The notes under the pieces were generated by a model, which saw only the letters and a list, made by a program, of their open reading frames with translations, was not told the DNA's origin and ran no database searches. This document shows positions 9,005 to 20,700 of a DNA stretch of 64,000 nt, one piece after another. A program made the translations under genes and the position numbers. Source of the DNA: Cliona cf. orientalis (Eukaryota > Porifera > Demospongiae > Clionaida > Clionaidae). The stretch covers positions 1 through 64,000 of the forward strand of contig CAWVNT010000142.1 of the NCBI GenBank assembly GCA_963930775.1. Reading direction: 5' to 3'. The stretch's first letter is position 1. Each line of letters begins with the position of its first letter.

Positions 9005-12000
9005 TTAGTTATCAAAGTCATAATCTTTACTCAACTGTGACAGAACACCATCAGATATAGGCGATAAATTTACGTAACACTCCTTAAAACCTTTAGGTTT
9101 TACTGGAGTGCTAGTTCTTCTACCATACGCGAGATTTCTCTTTTTCAACACTTGTTCATTGCATTTGGAAACACTTTCATAATCTTCGAGGTATAACATT
9201 TGCCTTGGTTCTTGAAACACAAGAAGGTTTTTCTCATGCAAACGCCTTCTTGTTCTGCGGCCAATTGGAGATTCCCCTTGTGAAATATCTTTCAATCCTT
9301 CTTTTACATGTATCAAAGGCAAATCGTCCTCGTAATCCGAATCATCAGAGTCACGATTAAATATCGTGACATTATTGACATTACTTGAATTAGTGGAGGC
9401 TGAGACAAAAGCAGTGGACTCTTTGTTCTCATTTATATTCCTTTGCGAAACCCTCTTCTTACCTTTTCGTTTAGTAACACTTCCAGTCATAGGCCTAAAA
9501 ATGGGTTTCTTTGCATGTGCGTATGGCAAGGAATATGTGTCCCAGAGTTTGTTTTCCACATTTTCTCCAATGTACATATTTTTGTACAGTGAAGCCCATG
9601 CAAAGTCTTCTACAAGTGCTCTATTTTTGCATTCCCCTTCTTCGTTTAGAAAGCATACTTCACAAAAGCAACTAGATTCACGAACCTCAATTATTCCTCT
9701 AACACCAACATTGCGTACAGAGTGTAATGTCATAGTACCTTTTACAGTTCTGCTGACTGTATTAACATCACGATTTATTTGAGACACCTCATAATAATGT
9801 CGTTGCCAATGGCAACATTTAGTTAGATCGTCATTATGTATTTTCAATTTTAATTGACAGTAGCGATAGATATCGCCTGCATTTGAAAATTCATGTGTAC
9901 CTGATCTTACCACGCTATCAATGTGCATAGACAAACGACCAATGGCCCCATCGGCCTCAGCTTTTCCATGTTTTGCACAGAAATAATTTCGCATAACGGG
10001 AATATCTCCATATTTGGAAACATCATCAAAAACTCTATGTGACTTATATTGCTGACCACAGTTGTCTGACCACATTACAATCCTTTTTATTGTGACCTTA
10101 TTGTCCCTCAAGTGTGTCAGCGCCTTTTCTACAAACGTATTGACCGCAAAGCTGTCATGCTTCACATCATTTGACAATATCATTATTTCGTCACGAACCA
10201 AGTGGCCACACTTGCAGGGGCATGGATAATATGCAATTATAGGGTGCAATGTTGTTTGTTTCCTACACCAGAAGGCACCATGTACTTCATCTTGTTTGTG
10301 GTGACTATAATTTGTAGCAAAATCCATGATAAGCAATATGTCACCATCCTGAAGCTGTTTTTTAGATTCATCAAACTGAACCGCTTGCCAACGAAAATGA
10401 AACAGGTGTATAGACATATCATTGACAGACTTAACAAACAGTGACAGTAATTCAGCTAGAGTTCCCCAATATCTCACTTTGTCCAAAATCCTCTTCTGCT
10501 TCTCTTGCTTACTATCGGAAATATTCTCAGTCCTGCCTAAAATTAAGTTTTTCCACTGGGACCATGTCACAACTTGATTCCAGTCTACATCTGGATTCTG
10601 TCTTACTATTGATTCTTGTAATTTTGTAATGCCACCACAATCTTTGCAATGGCGAAATATACAATTACGATTATGATCCGAAATAGTTACCCTATGTTCG
10701 GGCCTATCCGTCTCCCATTCCAATCTCCTACATGCACCATTTCGTGACTCATTGTTTCGTGACACATTGCTTTCACTTTTTTTTGGGGTTGGACATAACG
10801 AATTTAGAATGTTTTCTGTCATTCTCCTCTTAATTCCCTTTACTTTTGATACAATCAATGCATCTATAAGTAAACTGTTGTTAACACAGTCTGTACACTG
10901 AGTATCTTTAAACGGAATCCTTTTTCTAGTTCTAAATTTGCCTTTAATGGACCGGTAAACTGAGCTCTGCGAAAGTACTTTGAAACCAAGTTTTAACTGC
11001 TCTTTAACATATGTATCGTACGCAACTGCCAAAGAAGTGCGCAGATAGTAAAAGTTTGTATATCTTTTAAAAGGTAGTTGCATTGAAATTTTATTGCTTT
11101 TGTAGCAATTAACAATATTTGCCTTGGACGACTTTGATAGTGACCTGGCATGTGGTTCTTGCCTAATTGACACCAACCTATGTAAATGGCTGTACTGCAT
11201 TTTCAATTTTCTTGCTGCGCAACGAATACTATATTTCTTTTTCAGAAGAGCTACACATTCAGCAGCTTTTAAAATATTCTTTGATGTCTTGTATTTTTGT
11301 ATTTTGAGCACACTATGCACCAAGTCTGAATCGTTACTGTCCATACTTACAAAAGTACAATGCCGTTTCATTATTTGAGACATAGTTCCTGAGGTAGAAG
11401 GCGACTTCATCATTTTACCAACAACACGATTGAGAACAGCACATTTCAATTCTTTTGAATCTGGCAAATTGCTGTTGCAATCGTAAGTGCGTTGCCTAAT
11501 TTGCTTTAGGAATTTCTCTGGTGTTTTGTAAATATTGGTTTTATTATCAATTTTGAGGTGTGAGGATTGTGATAATGCAGTACGGCATAATGTATCTCCA
11601 TGCTTTTGTGATGCCCTCCTCATTATGCGCTTCAAACTATGAATTCTTAGTAATCGCTTTTTGTCCCTATAACGTTGCTGTCTAAAGAGAAAAATAATTA
11701 TAATAGTTACGATTTTAAATGTTATTTATCTACCTGTCTGTCTTCGTATTACCCTTGCCTATTGCTTTGCTACTTTTTCGATTCGTTGAATCAGCTAGCA
11801 TGTTGTAACCATCTTCTAGTGAACTAAATGGAGGAAATATGCATGCATGGTTAGTCATGGATAAATGGGATACAGTGTAATTTTACCTTAATCTCCCTTG
11901 TTCTCGTATTTTCATCCTTTTTGCTGTATCCATCTCGCACGGACTAACATTTGATCTAAACATTAGTTCATATATTTGTCAAATGCATGAACAATTAGGG

Positions 12001-15000
12001 AAAAACACTGAATGAATATGGAAAGTGTAGCAACTTGTACAGACTTGAAACAGAAACGCTGAAGAATGCTTTCGTGACATTAATTATGGATGGGTCGGAT
12101 TTGAATTGTAAACAGAAACGCTGAAGAATGCTTTCGTGACATTAATTATGGATGGGTCGGATTTGAATTGTAGAGCTACCTTTTATTACGTTTATCCTTT
12201 TTTTGGTCAGCTAACACCTTTCGTCGGCGACGTTGTCTCATTGCAGCTTGAAAAGTCAATTTTTCTCCTTTACTCATGTGTGCCACATCTACTTCCGGTC
12301 CGTAAACAACATTTCTACCACTTATGGATGGCACAAACTGACCACGTGCAGAACCTTAAATAAGAAAATAAAATGCAAATGTACCGAGTTGTATTTTACA
12401 AGTAAATCACGATTTATGTTGTCGTTAATTAAGAACTAATGATTAAGATTTTAACAAAAGTACAAAAGATTTTCATGTTCTGACAAAATTATAAATGTCA
12501 TTAAACAAGACGAACCAGTAGTATAGCCTGTTTGGCTATTGCGGTCAAATGAAATGTCACTGATAGATTGCGAATCATTCCAAACAAGTATAGGAATTGG
12601 GCTACTGTCACTCACAATGTCGAACAATGGCCTGAAATATGTCAACGGTTATTATTATTGCACAGGGTTAAATTGAGGAATGTTTATGAAAGTTTAATAT
12701 TTCGTGCGAGTTCTTCATAGCTATGTTTACTTACGATTTGAGGATATGCTCTTCGTACTGCTCTTTATACACCCTTAACAAAATGAAGTTTTCGTCAATC
12801 TCATTGAGAACTTCAGAAATTCTAGAATGTAATGAAAAATCCCTAGAAATATTTTGAATCTATTCCTGAGGTGTTAATACAACTCTAAACCAAAATCGTG
12901 ACTAATACTGCCATTGTAAAAATATTTAGGAAACATAATTAATCAAATATTAGACACAACAAATGTGTCACGTTTCATGTGTGACACCTATTTCCAGTTT
13001 GAAATACCGGTACTGTGGCATCAAGACAGACAGACAGACAGTGACTATCAAACCTTAAACAAAGACGTTATTGTTCAAAGAAAAGACTTACGTTTTGGAA
13101 TATTCAGTAGATGTTTGTGACACATTATTATCTGCCGAGGTTGGTGCTGCAGTTTGGTTATCTTCAATGGGCATAACAATGCGTGACATGATCGCAGCTT
13201 CATTCTCTTTGAAGTACTGTTTGTTGACATAGCAGTTGTAGTGTGCATCGAGATTTTTTCCTCTTCTAACCGATGATGGGTGAAACAACATAAACACATT
13301 GGTGTTGGACTTGTATCTTGTACAGTCATAAGACGTTAGTGAAAATGTCTTCTGATTTTTTTGGATAATATTGAGGTTCACACCCAGGGCATTCGCTGTT
13401 GCCCCAATGCAAAGATCAGCTACTTCAAGAGTATATTCTCCTCTTTGAAAAAAATCCGAACATAACACTAAGAAAGTTTCCTCCGAGGATGAATCATCAA
13501 ATTCTCGGTAAAATTTAAGGTGATTTCGTATCTCCGTCATGACATCGTGAGCCAAAACGGCCATTTGTTTATCAATTCCTTGTTCCGCTAAACTTATCAG
13601 TAATGCTGAGATGAAACAGAATCCATTTCCCGGAATTATCACTTCATGATAATTGCTCTCTCGCAATAATTTGTTAAACTTGGAAGAGGTCAAGAGACCT
13701 CTCTGGGTTGACAGAAATGTTTTTCTTATGATATTGTCTTCTTCAATTGTTTTTTTGTCAGGTTCACAATTCTGAATGGGCGAATGTTTTTCAAGAATAT
13801 GAAGCTTCATCAATGTAATTTCACATGGTTGAAATCCGCATTCAAATGGACACAGACATTCAATTTTATCATTTCCTTCAACAGACACAGACTGATGCCT
13901 TGGTGAACTTTGCAATGTCGGTGGAGTATCGAAATCAGAAATTTCCGGTAAAGGGCTCACTGAACGAGAAAGATTGCTTCCAGCTACTTGACTGGGGTCA
14001 CGTTCTTCTTCTTTAGAGTTACGATGTGTACGTGATTTTTTTGCAGACATTTTTCCCCCTTCCCTACTTTCTTGGCCGTGTTCATCTACAACTTCTGCCA
14101 CTTGTTTACTTCTAGCCTTTCCCACTGCTTTATTAGCTCTTGTTTTCTTTTGCTGTACAGAATTAACGTCTTGTTTCCCTTCTTTACCTGGAACTTTGTT
14201 TTTTTTTTGGCGAGATTTTTGCTTAGCACCTGTTAATTTATCATGGTCACGTTCTTGATGATGATTGGGCTCTGTAATGTCGTTGTTCACCACTTTGTTA
14301 AGTTCTTCACCATGGTTATGCTTCACAACAGTTGATTCTTCATCAGACTTAGGCTCTGTAATCTTTTGGTTCACCACTTTGTTAAGTGTTTCGCAAGGGT
14401 TTGTCGTGGCGAGTGTTGATTTATTACTATCCAAATGTTCATGAGACTTGGGCTCTGTAATACCTTTCTTCGCAGAGTTTTTTTCCAGGTCCATAGATTT
14501 TTCACAATTTTTTAATTCATGGTACTTACTCTCATCATCATCTGAAGTCCTGTCTGGAGAAGGTGTGTAGGATAGCCTTGACAGTAGAGACTGTGGGCGA
14601 GATGATGCTGTTGAAATTTGAGACGGAGATCTCGATGTAATGGAACGTTTCCTTTTGGAAGTAGTTGAAGTAAATTTATCTTTGCGACTGGTTCGATCCT
14701 GTGAACGGAATCGGCATTGTGAATTATCACGAGAGGCAGATCGGGATCGAGATCTCGCATCTGGATGCTTCTCACAAGTGTGGCTATGTTTCTGGTGTTT
14801 TCTTCGCTGCGAGGTGGATCGCGATCGGGATCGTGATAGTGATCTCCCATCTGGATGCTTCTCAGAAGTGTGGCTATGTTTCTGATGTTTTCTGTGCCGT
14901 GAGGTGGATCGTGATCGGGATCTCGCATATGGATGCCTCTCAGAAGTGTGGCTATGTTTCTGATGTTTTCTGTGCCGTGAGGTGGATCGTGATCGGGATC

Positions 15001-16021
15001 TCGCATATGGATGCCTCTCAGAAGTGTGGCTATGATTCTGATGTTGCCTGTGCCGTGAGGTGGATCGTGATCGGGATCTCGCATATGGATACCTCTCAGA
15101 AGTGTGGCTATGTTTCTGATGTTTTCTGTGCCGTGAGGTGGATCGTGATCGGGATCTCGCATATGGATGCCTCTCAGAAGTGTGGCTATGTTTCTGATGT
15201 TGCCTGTGCCGTGAGGTGGATCGTGATCGGGATCTCGTATATGGATGCTTCTCAGAAGTGTGGCTATGTTTCAGACGTTTTCTGTGTGGTGCGGTGGATC
15301 GTGATCGAGATCGTGACCTCACATATAGATGCATATCAGAAGTGTGGCTATCTTTGTGAAGTTTTCTGTGCCGTGAGGTGGATGACGAACGGGATAGTGA
15401 TCTCTCCAATTCTTCATATGGGAAATTGTCAAAATATTTGATACTCTGTCTGTGCGATGAACGGGATGCCAATGGCGATCTTGATCTCTCACTCCGCTCC
15501 TTTGCCAACTTAGCCTTTGGAGAAATGTTTCTATATTTGTGATTTATCCTGTGACGTGAACGGGATCGTGATCTTGAGCCATTTTTGCTGTGAAAAACAT
15601 CTTTTGAAAAACTTTGAGGAAACGTGTAACTGTGACTCCCTCTAGATATTGATCGCGAGCGTGATCTGGTTGAAGATTTCTTCCGATCCTTGGTTCTGGA
15701 TGGCGATGGGCTTTTCCGACGGTTACTGGTGTATGGCATGTCACGTTTATTACCATATCGCACGCCTCTTGGTGTTGAAGGTGATCTTGTTCGTGATCGG
15801 TAATGATTTTTAGCTGTGCAAATGTCCCTTGGCCTTGAATGAGACCTGCTGTGCCTCTGTTTCTTTGAATGCGAGAGTGATGGAGTTTCATGCTTTCTTT
15901 TCCTTGAAATTCTGTTTCTATCCTTTGAATTTGATCGTGAGCGGGATCTTCTGTGGGACCGGGAATGTTTGTAATATGTTTCTTCATCTGATGACGAATA
16001 GACGTTATTATATCTTGGCAT
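9005..16021 (-). CDS. Seven-exon RS / OTU / HTH / DD35E transposase fusion, 2047 aa
   Basis: Exons: 16021-13092, 12821-12735, 12631-12516, 12354-12180, 11955-11887, 11823-11734, 11681-9005. Every junction has GT-AG borders and keeps frame (phases 2,2,1,2,2,2). The first donor is GTAAGT; the third (GTTCGT) is weak. Domains: RS-rich region with 26-residue repeats (residues ~10-440); charged linker; Cys/His finger (CPFECGF, LHILEKH, ~720-747); OTU-like fold with Cys in GNGFCF (802) and His in DAHYNCYV (927); short basic exons; HTH-like stretch (AARKLKMQYSHLHRLV); and a DDE core with Asp1609 (LIMDF), Asp1695 (WSDNCGQQ) and Glu1731 (HGKAEADG). I infer the element's transposase, with OTU acting on ubiquitin-like conjugates. 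The OTU Asp is Asn here, so activity is uncertain. The alternative is two genes, with a stop at 12176 and a second ATG at 11933. The C-terminal family resembles uncharacterised invertebrate proteins. Confidence 0.72.
9950..10327 (-). other. DDE catalytic core, D-85-D-35-E
   Basis: Codons: Asp at 10324-10322 in LIMDFATNYS, Asp at 10066-10064 in MWSDNCGQQYK, Glu at 9958-9956 in HGKAEADGAIGR. Counting residues gives 85 between the Asp pair and 35 between Asp and Glu, the classical DD35E spacing of RNase H-like integrases and transposases. An Asp two residues after the Glu could be used instead. A CPCKCGH cluster lies between the first two acids. Confidence 0.7.
12048..12171 (-). repeat. 62-bp tandem duplication in intron 4
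   Basis: The segment beginning AAACAGAAACGCTGAAG at 12048 is repeated exactly from 12110. Each copy contains TCGTGAC (12072 and 12134). It lies wholly in the intron after the exon ending at 12180, next to its donor. Confidence 0.9.
13024..13041. repeat. Short (GACA)n microsatellite
   Basis: Four to five consecutive GACA units lie in intron 1 of the RS/OTU/DDE gene. Confidence 0.85.
13141..13700 (-). other. OTU-like cysteine protease domain
   Basis: Within exon 1 of the fusion gene, GNGFCFISALL supplies a catalytic-type Cys (codon 13618-13616) and DAHYNCYV a His (codon 13243-13241), about 125 residues apart and fitting the compact OTU fold. OTU enzymes cleave ubiquitin or ubiquitin-like chains. 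The usual GDGNCF loop is altered to GNGFCF, losing its Asp. Confidence 0.65.
14750..15400 (-). repeat. Coding minisatellite, 78-bp units (26-residue RS repeats)
   Basis: The plus-strand marker GTGTGGCTATG recurs every 78 bp from 14868 onward. It encodes minus-strand units of the type HSHTSERHPYARSRSR followed by STSRHRKHQK. Edge units are more diverged, with one shorter and several longer variants. The length of the RS region is therefore likely to vary between copies. Confidence 0.9.
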
Positions 16022-16119
16022 ATTTGAAGAATGTAACAATATATAAAGCAACAGTTACTTCACTGAAAAATATCTCAATACTTGAGATTTAATATAATGA
16101 CACGTAAATAAGAAATAAA

Positions 16120-16337
16120 ATGGACAATGTATCTGAAATCACTATTCACATATTATGAAGTTTGTATATATGAAATCGTTGCCTTAGCAGCTTATGCAGT
16201 TCTCCTGCTATTTCTTCTTTTTTCAGTGGATATTCTCCAATTTTGTCACAAAACAACTTTCATTTTCCAAATTGAAATATTAACTGTTCGGCTATTTGTT
16301 TCCTGTCCTCGTCCAATGTTTAATCAAAATTTTCAAT
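16120..16337 (-). pseudogene. Degenerate tandem copy of the 3' part of the 122-aa coiled-coil gene
   Basis: Blocks such as TATGCAG, TCTCCTGCTATTTCTTC and TTTGTCACAAAAC match 16365-16570 at an offset of 245 bp. The open frame is lost on the coding strand. It lies between the coiled-coil gene and the fusion gene. Confidence 0.65.
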
Positions 16338-16390
16338 CACAGATAAATAAGCAACAAAATGGACAATGACGATGTATCTAAAATCACAAA

Positions 16391-16759
16391 TCACATGTTA
16401 TGAACAGAGGGTATATGCCACCATTGCATTAGAAGTTTATGCAGCTCGCCTGCTATTTCTTCTTTCTGAAGTTGCCACTCGGCAACTTTGTCACGAAACC
16501 ACTTTAATTTTCCGAATTGAAGCACTAACTGATCGGCAACTTTTTTCCTTTCCTCCTCTAGTGCTTCATCAAAATCTTCACTGGCATCTATTTCTTTTAA
16601 TTTGCCCGCTAATCCATCACATTCTGCTTTTAATAACTCTTCGAATTGTTCGGCAGCTGCTTGTTCAGCATCAGCAAGCAGTAATTTCTTTTGGTGTTCT
16701 GTAATCAAGGCTTCGAGGTCTTTAACATAGTGCTGTTGTGCATAATGTTGTTCCATCAT
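16391..16759 (-). CDS. Small coiled-coil protein, 122 aa
   Basis: The ATG-ATG start at 16759 is preceded in frame by a stop (TGA), so translation begins here; the stop is at 16391-16393. The sequence is Glu/Lys/Leu/Ala-rich with heptad-like spacing for most of its length (for example LEALITEHQKKLLLADAEQA and FEELLKAECDGLAGKLKEID), and ends with a Trp-containing tail (LLMQWWHIP). No enzyme motif is visible. A candidate non-coding first exon, with donor GTGAGT at 17447 and acceptor AG at 16789-16788, would link it to the TCTCGCGAGA promoter motif at 17491. The 3' part has been duplicated downstream. It may oligomerise with another element protein, but this is a guess. Confidence 0.55.
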   Translation of the reverse strand: MMEQHYAQQHYVKDLEALITEHQKKLLLADAEQAAAEQFEELLKAECDGLAGKLKEIDASEDFDEALEEERKKVADQLVLQFGKLKWFRDKVAEWQLQKEEIAGELHKLLMQWWHIPSVHNM

Positions 16760-17797
16760 TCAATTGTACCGCCACTCATGTATAAATCTAGCCAAAATGT
16801 AGGGAAGACAATATTAATATAACGATTTTTGCTCATGCAATTTACAACCACATAGTCATAGGTAATTTAAATTAAAGTCTGTCGATGATAAAGCTATGGA
16901 TTTCTAGTGTAGTGTTTCTTGATAAGTTATCGTGACTCTTGAAGAAATTTTGCTGCAAAGAAATGCAGAATATAACACTACACTTGTATTCAGTCGGCTG
17001 TTTGTATCAATAGAATAGAGAAGAAAAAAATTGTACCCTGTAAAAATTATGATAGAAGCTTTGAAAAATAACAAATTTCTAAAGGTGAAATACAGACATA
17101 AAATTATCGTGACATCTATATCTGGGACATCTATCGTGACATCTATACCTGGGAAAAACACTAAAAATGTTACGTTTGATGTCTGAATTTAGATATAATC
17201 AATAAAATAACCTTCGAATTTTATGACTGACGTACCGAGCTCAGATAAATGAAATCATTACAAGATGCATTGCCGAATGGAAAACCAAAATGGCGGCACA
17301 AAGATTATGAGCCCATTTGACACTAATACGCACATAAATATTCAATTCAAAATGCTTGACATTGGCAGAATGACATGACCTTAACTGCCATTAATCAAAA
17401 TGTTTATAATTTGAAGAAGTAACAACAAACTTGATGGTAATACTCACAAAAAACTTATTCCCAACCTAATCTTTCGCGCCGAATGTAGGATCTCGCGAGA
17501 GCGATATTTGGGAATCGAGACTACACAGGTTATGATCGTAACTTAAATCGTGATTGGGTTTAGAAACGGAATAAATAACAGTCACGTCAATTGTGTATAG
17601 AACTAACTACATAAGCAAGACATAAAAACAGTGTCGTAAAGTTGGTGAAGCTTTGACAAATATTTCAAAATATTGTGTTTGCCAAAATTAGACATTCCTC
17701 CAACAAAAATGAAGGAAAGTCTATTTTGTGAAAGGGGTTAATGTCTAGAATATCTAGAATTAAGCAAAAAAATTCTTACTTCAGAGTTACGATGTCA
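16760..17797. other. Intergenic region, promoter side of the 122-aa gene
   Basis: No coding exon is seen. The interval holds the TCTCGCGAGA motif, a candidate leader exon ending at 17448, and TCGTNAC-type sites at 16930, 17107, 17134, 17536 and 17786. A pair of near-identical short segments (ATCGTGACATCTATA type) lies at 17106 and 17133. Confidence 0.55.
17491..17500. promoter_or_regulatory. TCTCGCGAGA palindromic promoter motif
   Basis: This is an exact match to the 10-bp palindrome known from many animal TATA-less, often bidirectional promoters. It stands in an otherwise CpG-poor interval, 44 bp upstream of a GTGAGT donor at 17447 on the minus strand, and so suits transcription of the 122-aa coiled-coil gene. 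Confidence 0.55.
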
Positions 17798-20700
17798 TCA
17801 TTGACCTAGTGGATGGGGATAGGGCCGGCCATGAACACATTCGTAGCAACAGCATCCTCCACGGTGTCCAGTATTTTCCCTTTTCGGAGATGGCGTTCGT
17901 GGCCGAGTTGGCGAAGGAGATCTGTGTTCTGGGATAGGCATTTCAAAAGTACTGCCCCGAGAGCTGCCAAACAAAGTGAAAGGTTCGGGCAGAGGAGGAT
18001 CGTCAGGTCTCTCCCTTCTTCTGTCAGAGTCTTCTCCAAAATGGTGATTGCGGGCACTACCACTATGACTACTTCTCCATTGCCTCTGATGTGATGGAAT
18101 GGCCGAATACAGGGCACAACCTAAAGCTTGTATGAATGATATTTCGGGGGGTTTGCGAGGAACAGGAGGTGGGGTTGGAGACCAATCTTTTCTTTCTTCA
18201 TCATCAGATGAAGGTGAATCAGACTCTATTTGTTTCATGAAGTCTTCAGGGTCAGTTTCAAAAAAATCTGCGCAGAGGGTCAAGCGATCCTTTTCTAAAT
18301 GTAATTTAATCAGTTGTTTTTCGAGATTTTTAATTTCTTTTTTTATTTTTTTATGTCTTTTTTTCAGTTCTTTTAAAGAAGTTTTTTGGTAAAATTGAGG
18401 AAAAGGTGGAAGAGGAGGGGGTTGATCAGGATAACGATTTTGACGAGGTGGAGGTGGAGGGGGTTCATCTGGTGGAGGCACAACGGGTTCATCAATTATA
18501 AGTGTAAGCTGTTGATCTGGTGCAGGCACAGTGGGGTAATGATAACCACCTGTAGGGGGTTCATCTGGTGGATGCACAAAGGGGTCATCAAATTCCAATT
18601 TAGGTGTAAGCGGTCGAGCTGGTGCAGGCACAATGGAGTCATCATCATCACGTTTCGGGGGTTCATCTGGTGGCTTATGTTTTTTCTTCTCTCTTTCCTT
18701 CTTCTTTTTCTCTTTTTTTGCTTCTTCTTTCTGCTCCTTTTTCATGATTTTGCGCTTCGCTCCCACTCCTACTTTTTCCCCTTCTTTAGGAGGAGGAATA
18801 CGGATTCTCCCAGTACTTTGATCCTGCAAGTTAAGTTATGTATTGATTTATGTTCTGTCACATTTTAGTCAAAATTACCTTTTGATTCAAAGCAAAGCCA
18901 TTGTATAGAAAAACGTTGAATTAACCAAGTATACAAAGAATGAAATTTGAAATGATATTTTATTCATAAAAACCAAAGTGATTCCAACACTCCGTAGACT
19001 AATTTAATAAAACGTGACAATCTTAAAAAGAAAATACAAGTTAGAATAAACTTACAAACCAGTCACTAAGTGGGCGTCCAGGAGAATCTTGCATAAGAGC
19101 TCTATGGAAGGCTTTTGTTGCATCTGCTGAATCTTTCGCTTCTCTGTCATATTTAAACAGCTCAACCTCTCTCCCTAAAGCTTCAGCTTCTTGAAACACT
19201 CTGTCTTCTTTCTCTTCCAACTTCTTCCCCATTTGTTCTAGAGCATCCAGTTCCATCTTTTTTGGTTGTTCTAAATAGAAAAGGCGAACTTATTGAGTAT
19301 GAAATGGGGTGAATAATTAAAGATTAGACAATTATGATTTAGAACATACGTAGTGATAGATTTTTAAGATTACAAAGTCACGATATTCCTTGAGAGGAAA
19401 AAGTTGGGATCACTTTTGACAATTACATTTGTACATTATGAGAACATTCATGGTTAAAGTAAATAAATGGATTTGGGATTTCGTTTGAGAGAAAATCAAA
19501 AAGAACTTATTTATGTCCGAATAAGGATTGGTATAGTGGAATTATTCATATGTTGTATGAATTTGAAATTCTAGTCAATTCTAGTACATTTGGTTTTTAA
19601 ATTGCATAGATCGTAATTTGTACTCACTGCCTGCAGCATATTTACGATTAATTCTTTCTTGAAGTGCCTCACATCTATTTTTTTCCTCCTGGTATTTTGC
19701 GAAATGGATTTCCAATTGCTTATTTGCAATTTTTTTAGTATTTTCATTTTCTAAAGTAGTTATAATTTCTTTAACGTCCTCTTTAGTTTTTTTCTTTCGA
19801 GGCATCGTGACTAAATGAATGCAGGCACAGCTGCAGACTGTGGAGACAAAAGTCTCTGCAGTGACAATAAAATTATCATAGATAACATTTTGGGGTAAAT
19901 TTAGAATATTATGCAACGGTCAAAGTGATCCAAACATAAAGATCGCAGCTGCAATGCAGACATGGGAAAGCCAATGAAAAGCCAAGAGCATATCAAGAAT
20001 TTGTAAAAAGTGACGGTAAATGCATAATTTTATGATTTACGATAAGCAGGAAAACTCATGATCAAGTAATTTAATATGAGGGGATCCGTTAGACTGGATG
20101 AACGACAGAAATATTTGAATGAGAATTCATATTCGGTGTACACTGATCTGGTCATTTGAAACAAAATTAAAACATTTAATAAGTACTTAGACAATGAAAA
20201 AATTTACAGAATTCCATTACCGAATAATTCCAATTGATGTAAAATTCCATAGCACAAATTCATTTTCAGGAAAAAAGCATAATTAAATTAAATTGTGTAC
20301 AGACATGTGATCCTTGCAAATTGCCGGCTGGCCTTAAATGACCAGATCAGTGGACAGAGGGAGTCATGGCTAATTAGCCTTTTGTTGGCTGAATGCATTT
20401 TGTAGTCAATCGTGCAACAAGTCATCCAAAGACACAATGGATGTTATTTATGTCAGATAATACACTTCGCCACGGACATTATTTGCCCATAAATATCAGC
20501 AAAAATGTGACGTGACGAAACAAAAATATTGCAGTTTAATTTTAAGTTTTAATAATTGGAATATGAATTAAATTTTCTTTTATGGTGAACATGTAGCATT
20601 TACAAGTGATTATGTGGTGAAACGGAGTAAAATGAAATTCGTGATGACAAGGATCACATTTTTGCGCAACCAGTTAAAAACGTGACGACATAATTCCCAA

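Noticed and set aside
12451..12645. Independent 64-codon gene
   Set aside because: Its frame is explained by exon 3 (12631-12516) of the fusion gene; the remainder is intron read-through.
13075..13329. Separate 84-codon minus-strand gene
   Set aside because: It overlaps exon 1 of the fusion gene in another frame and lacks domain features.
14701..15441. 246-codon plus-strand frame over the RS repeats
   Set aside because: It is the antisense shadow of the 78-bp coding repeats; its periodicity is a by-product of the RS protein.
17730..17750. GGGGTTAA near 17738 as another copy of the satellite MITE end
   Set aside because: Only the last few bases match (GAAAGGGGTTAA); the CAGTCCTGAA part is absent.
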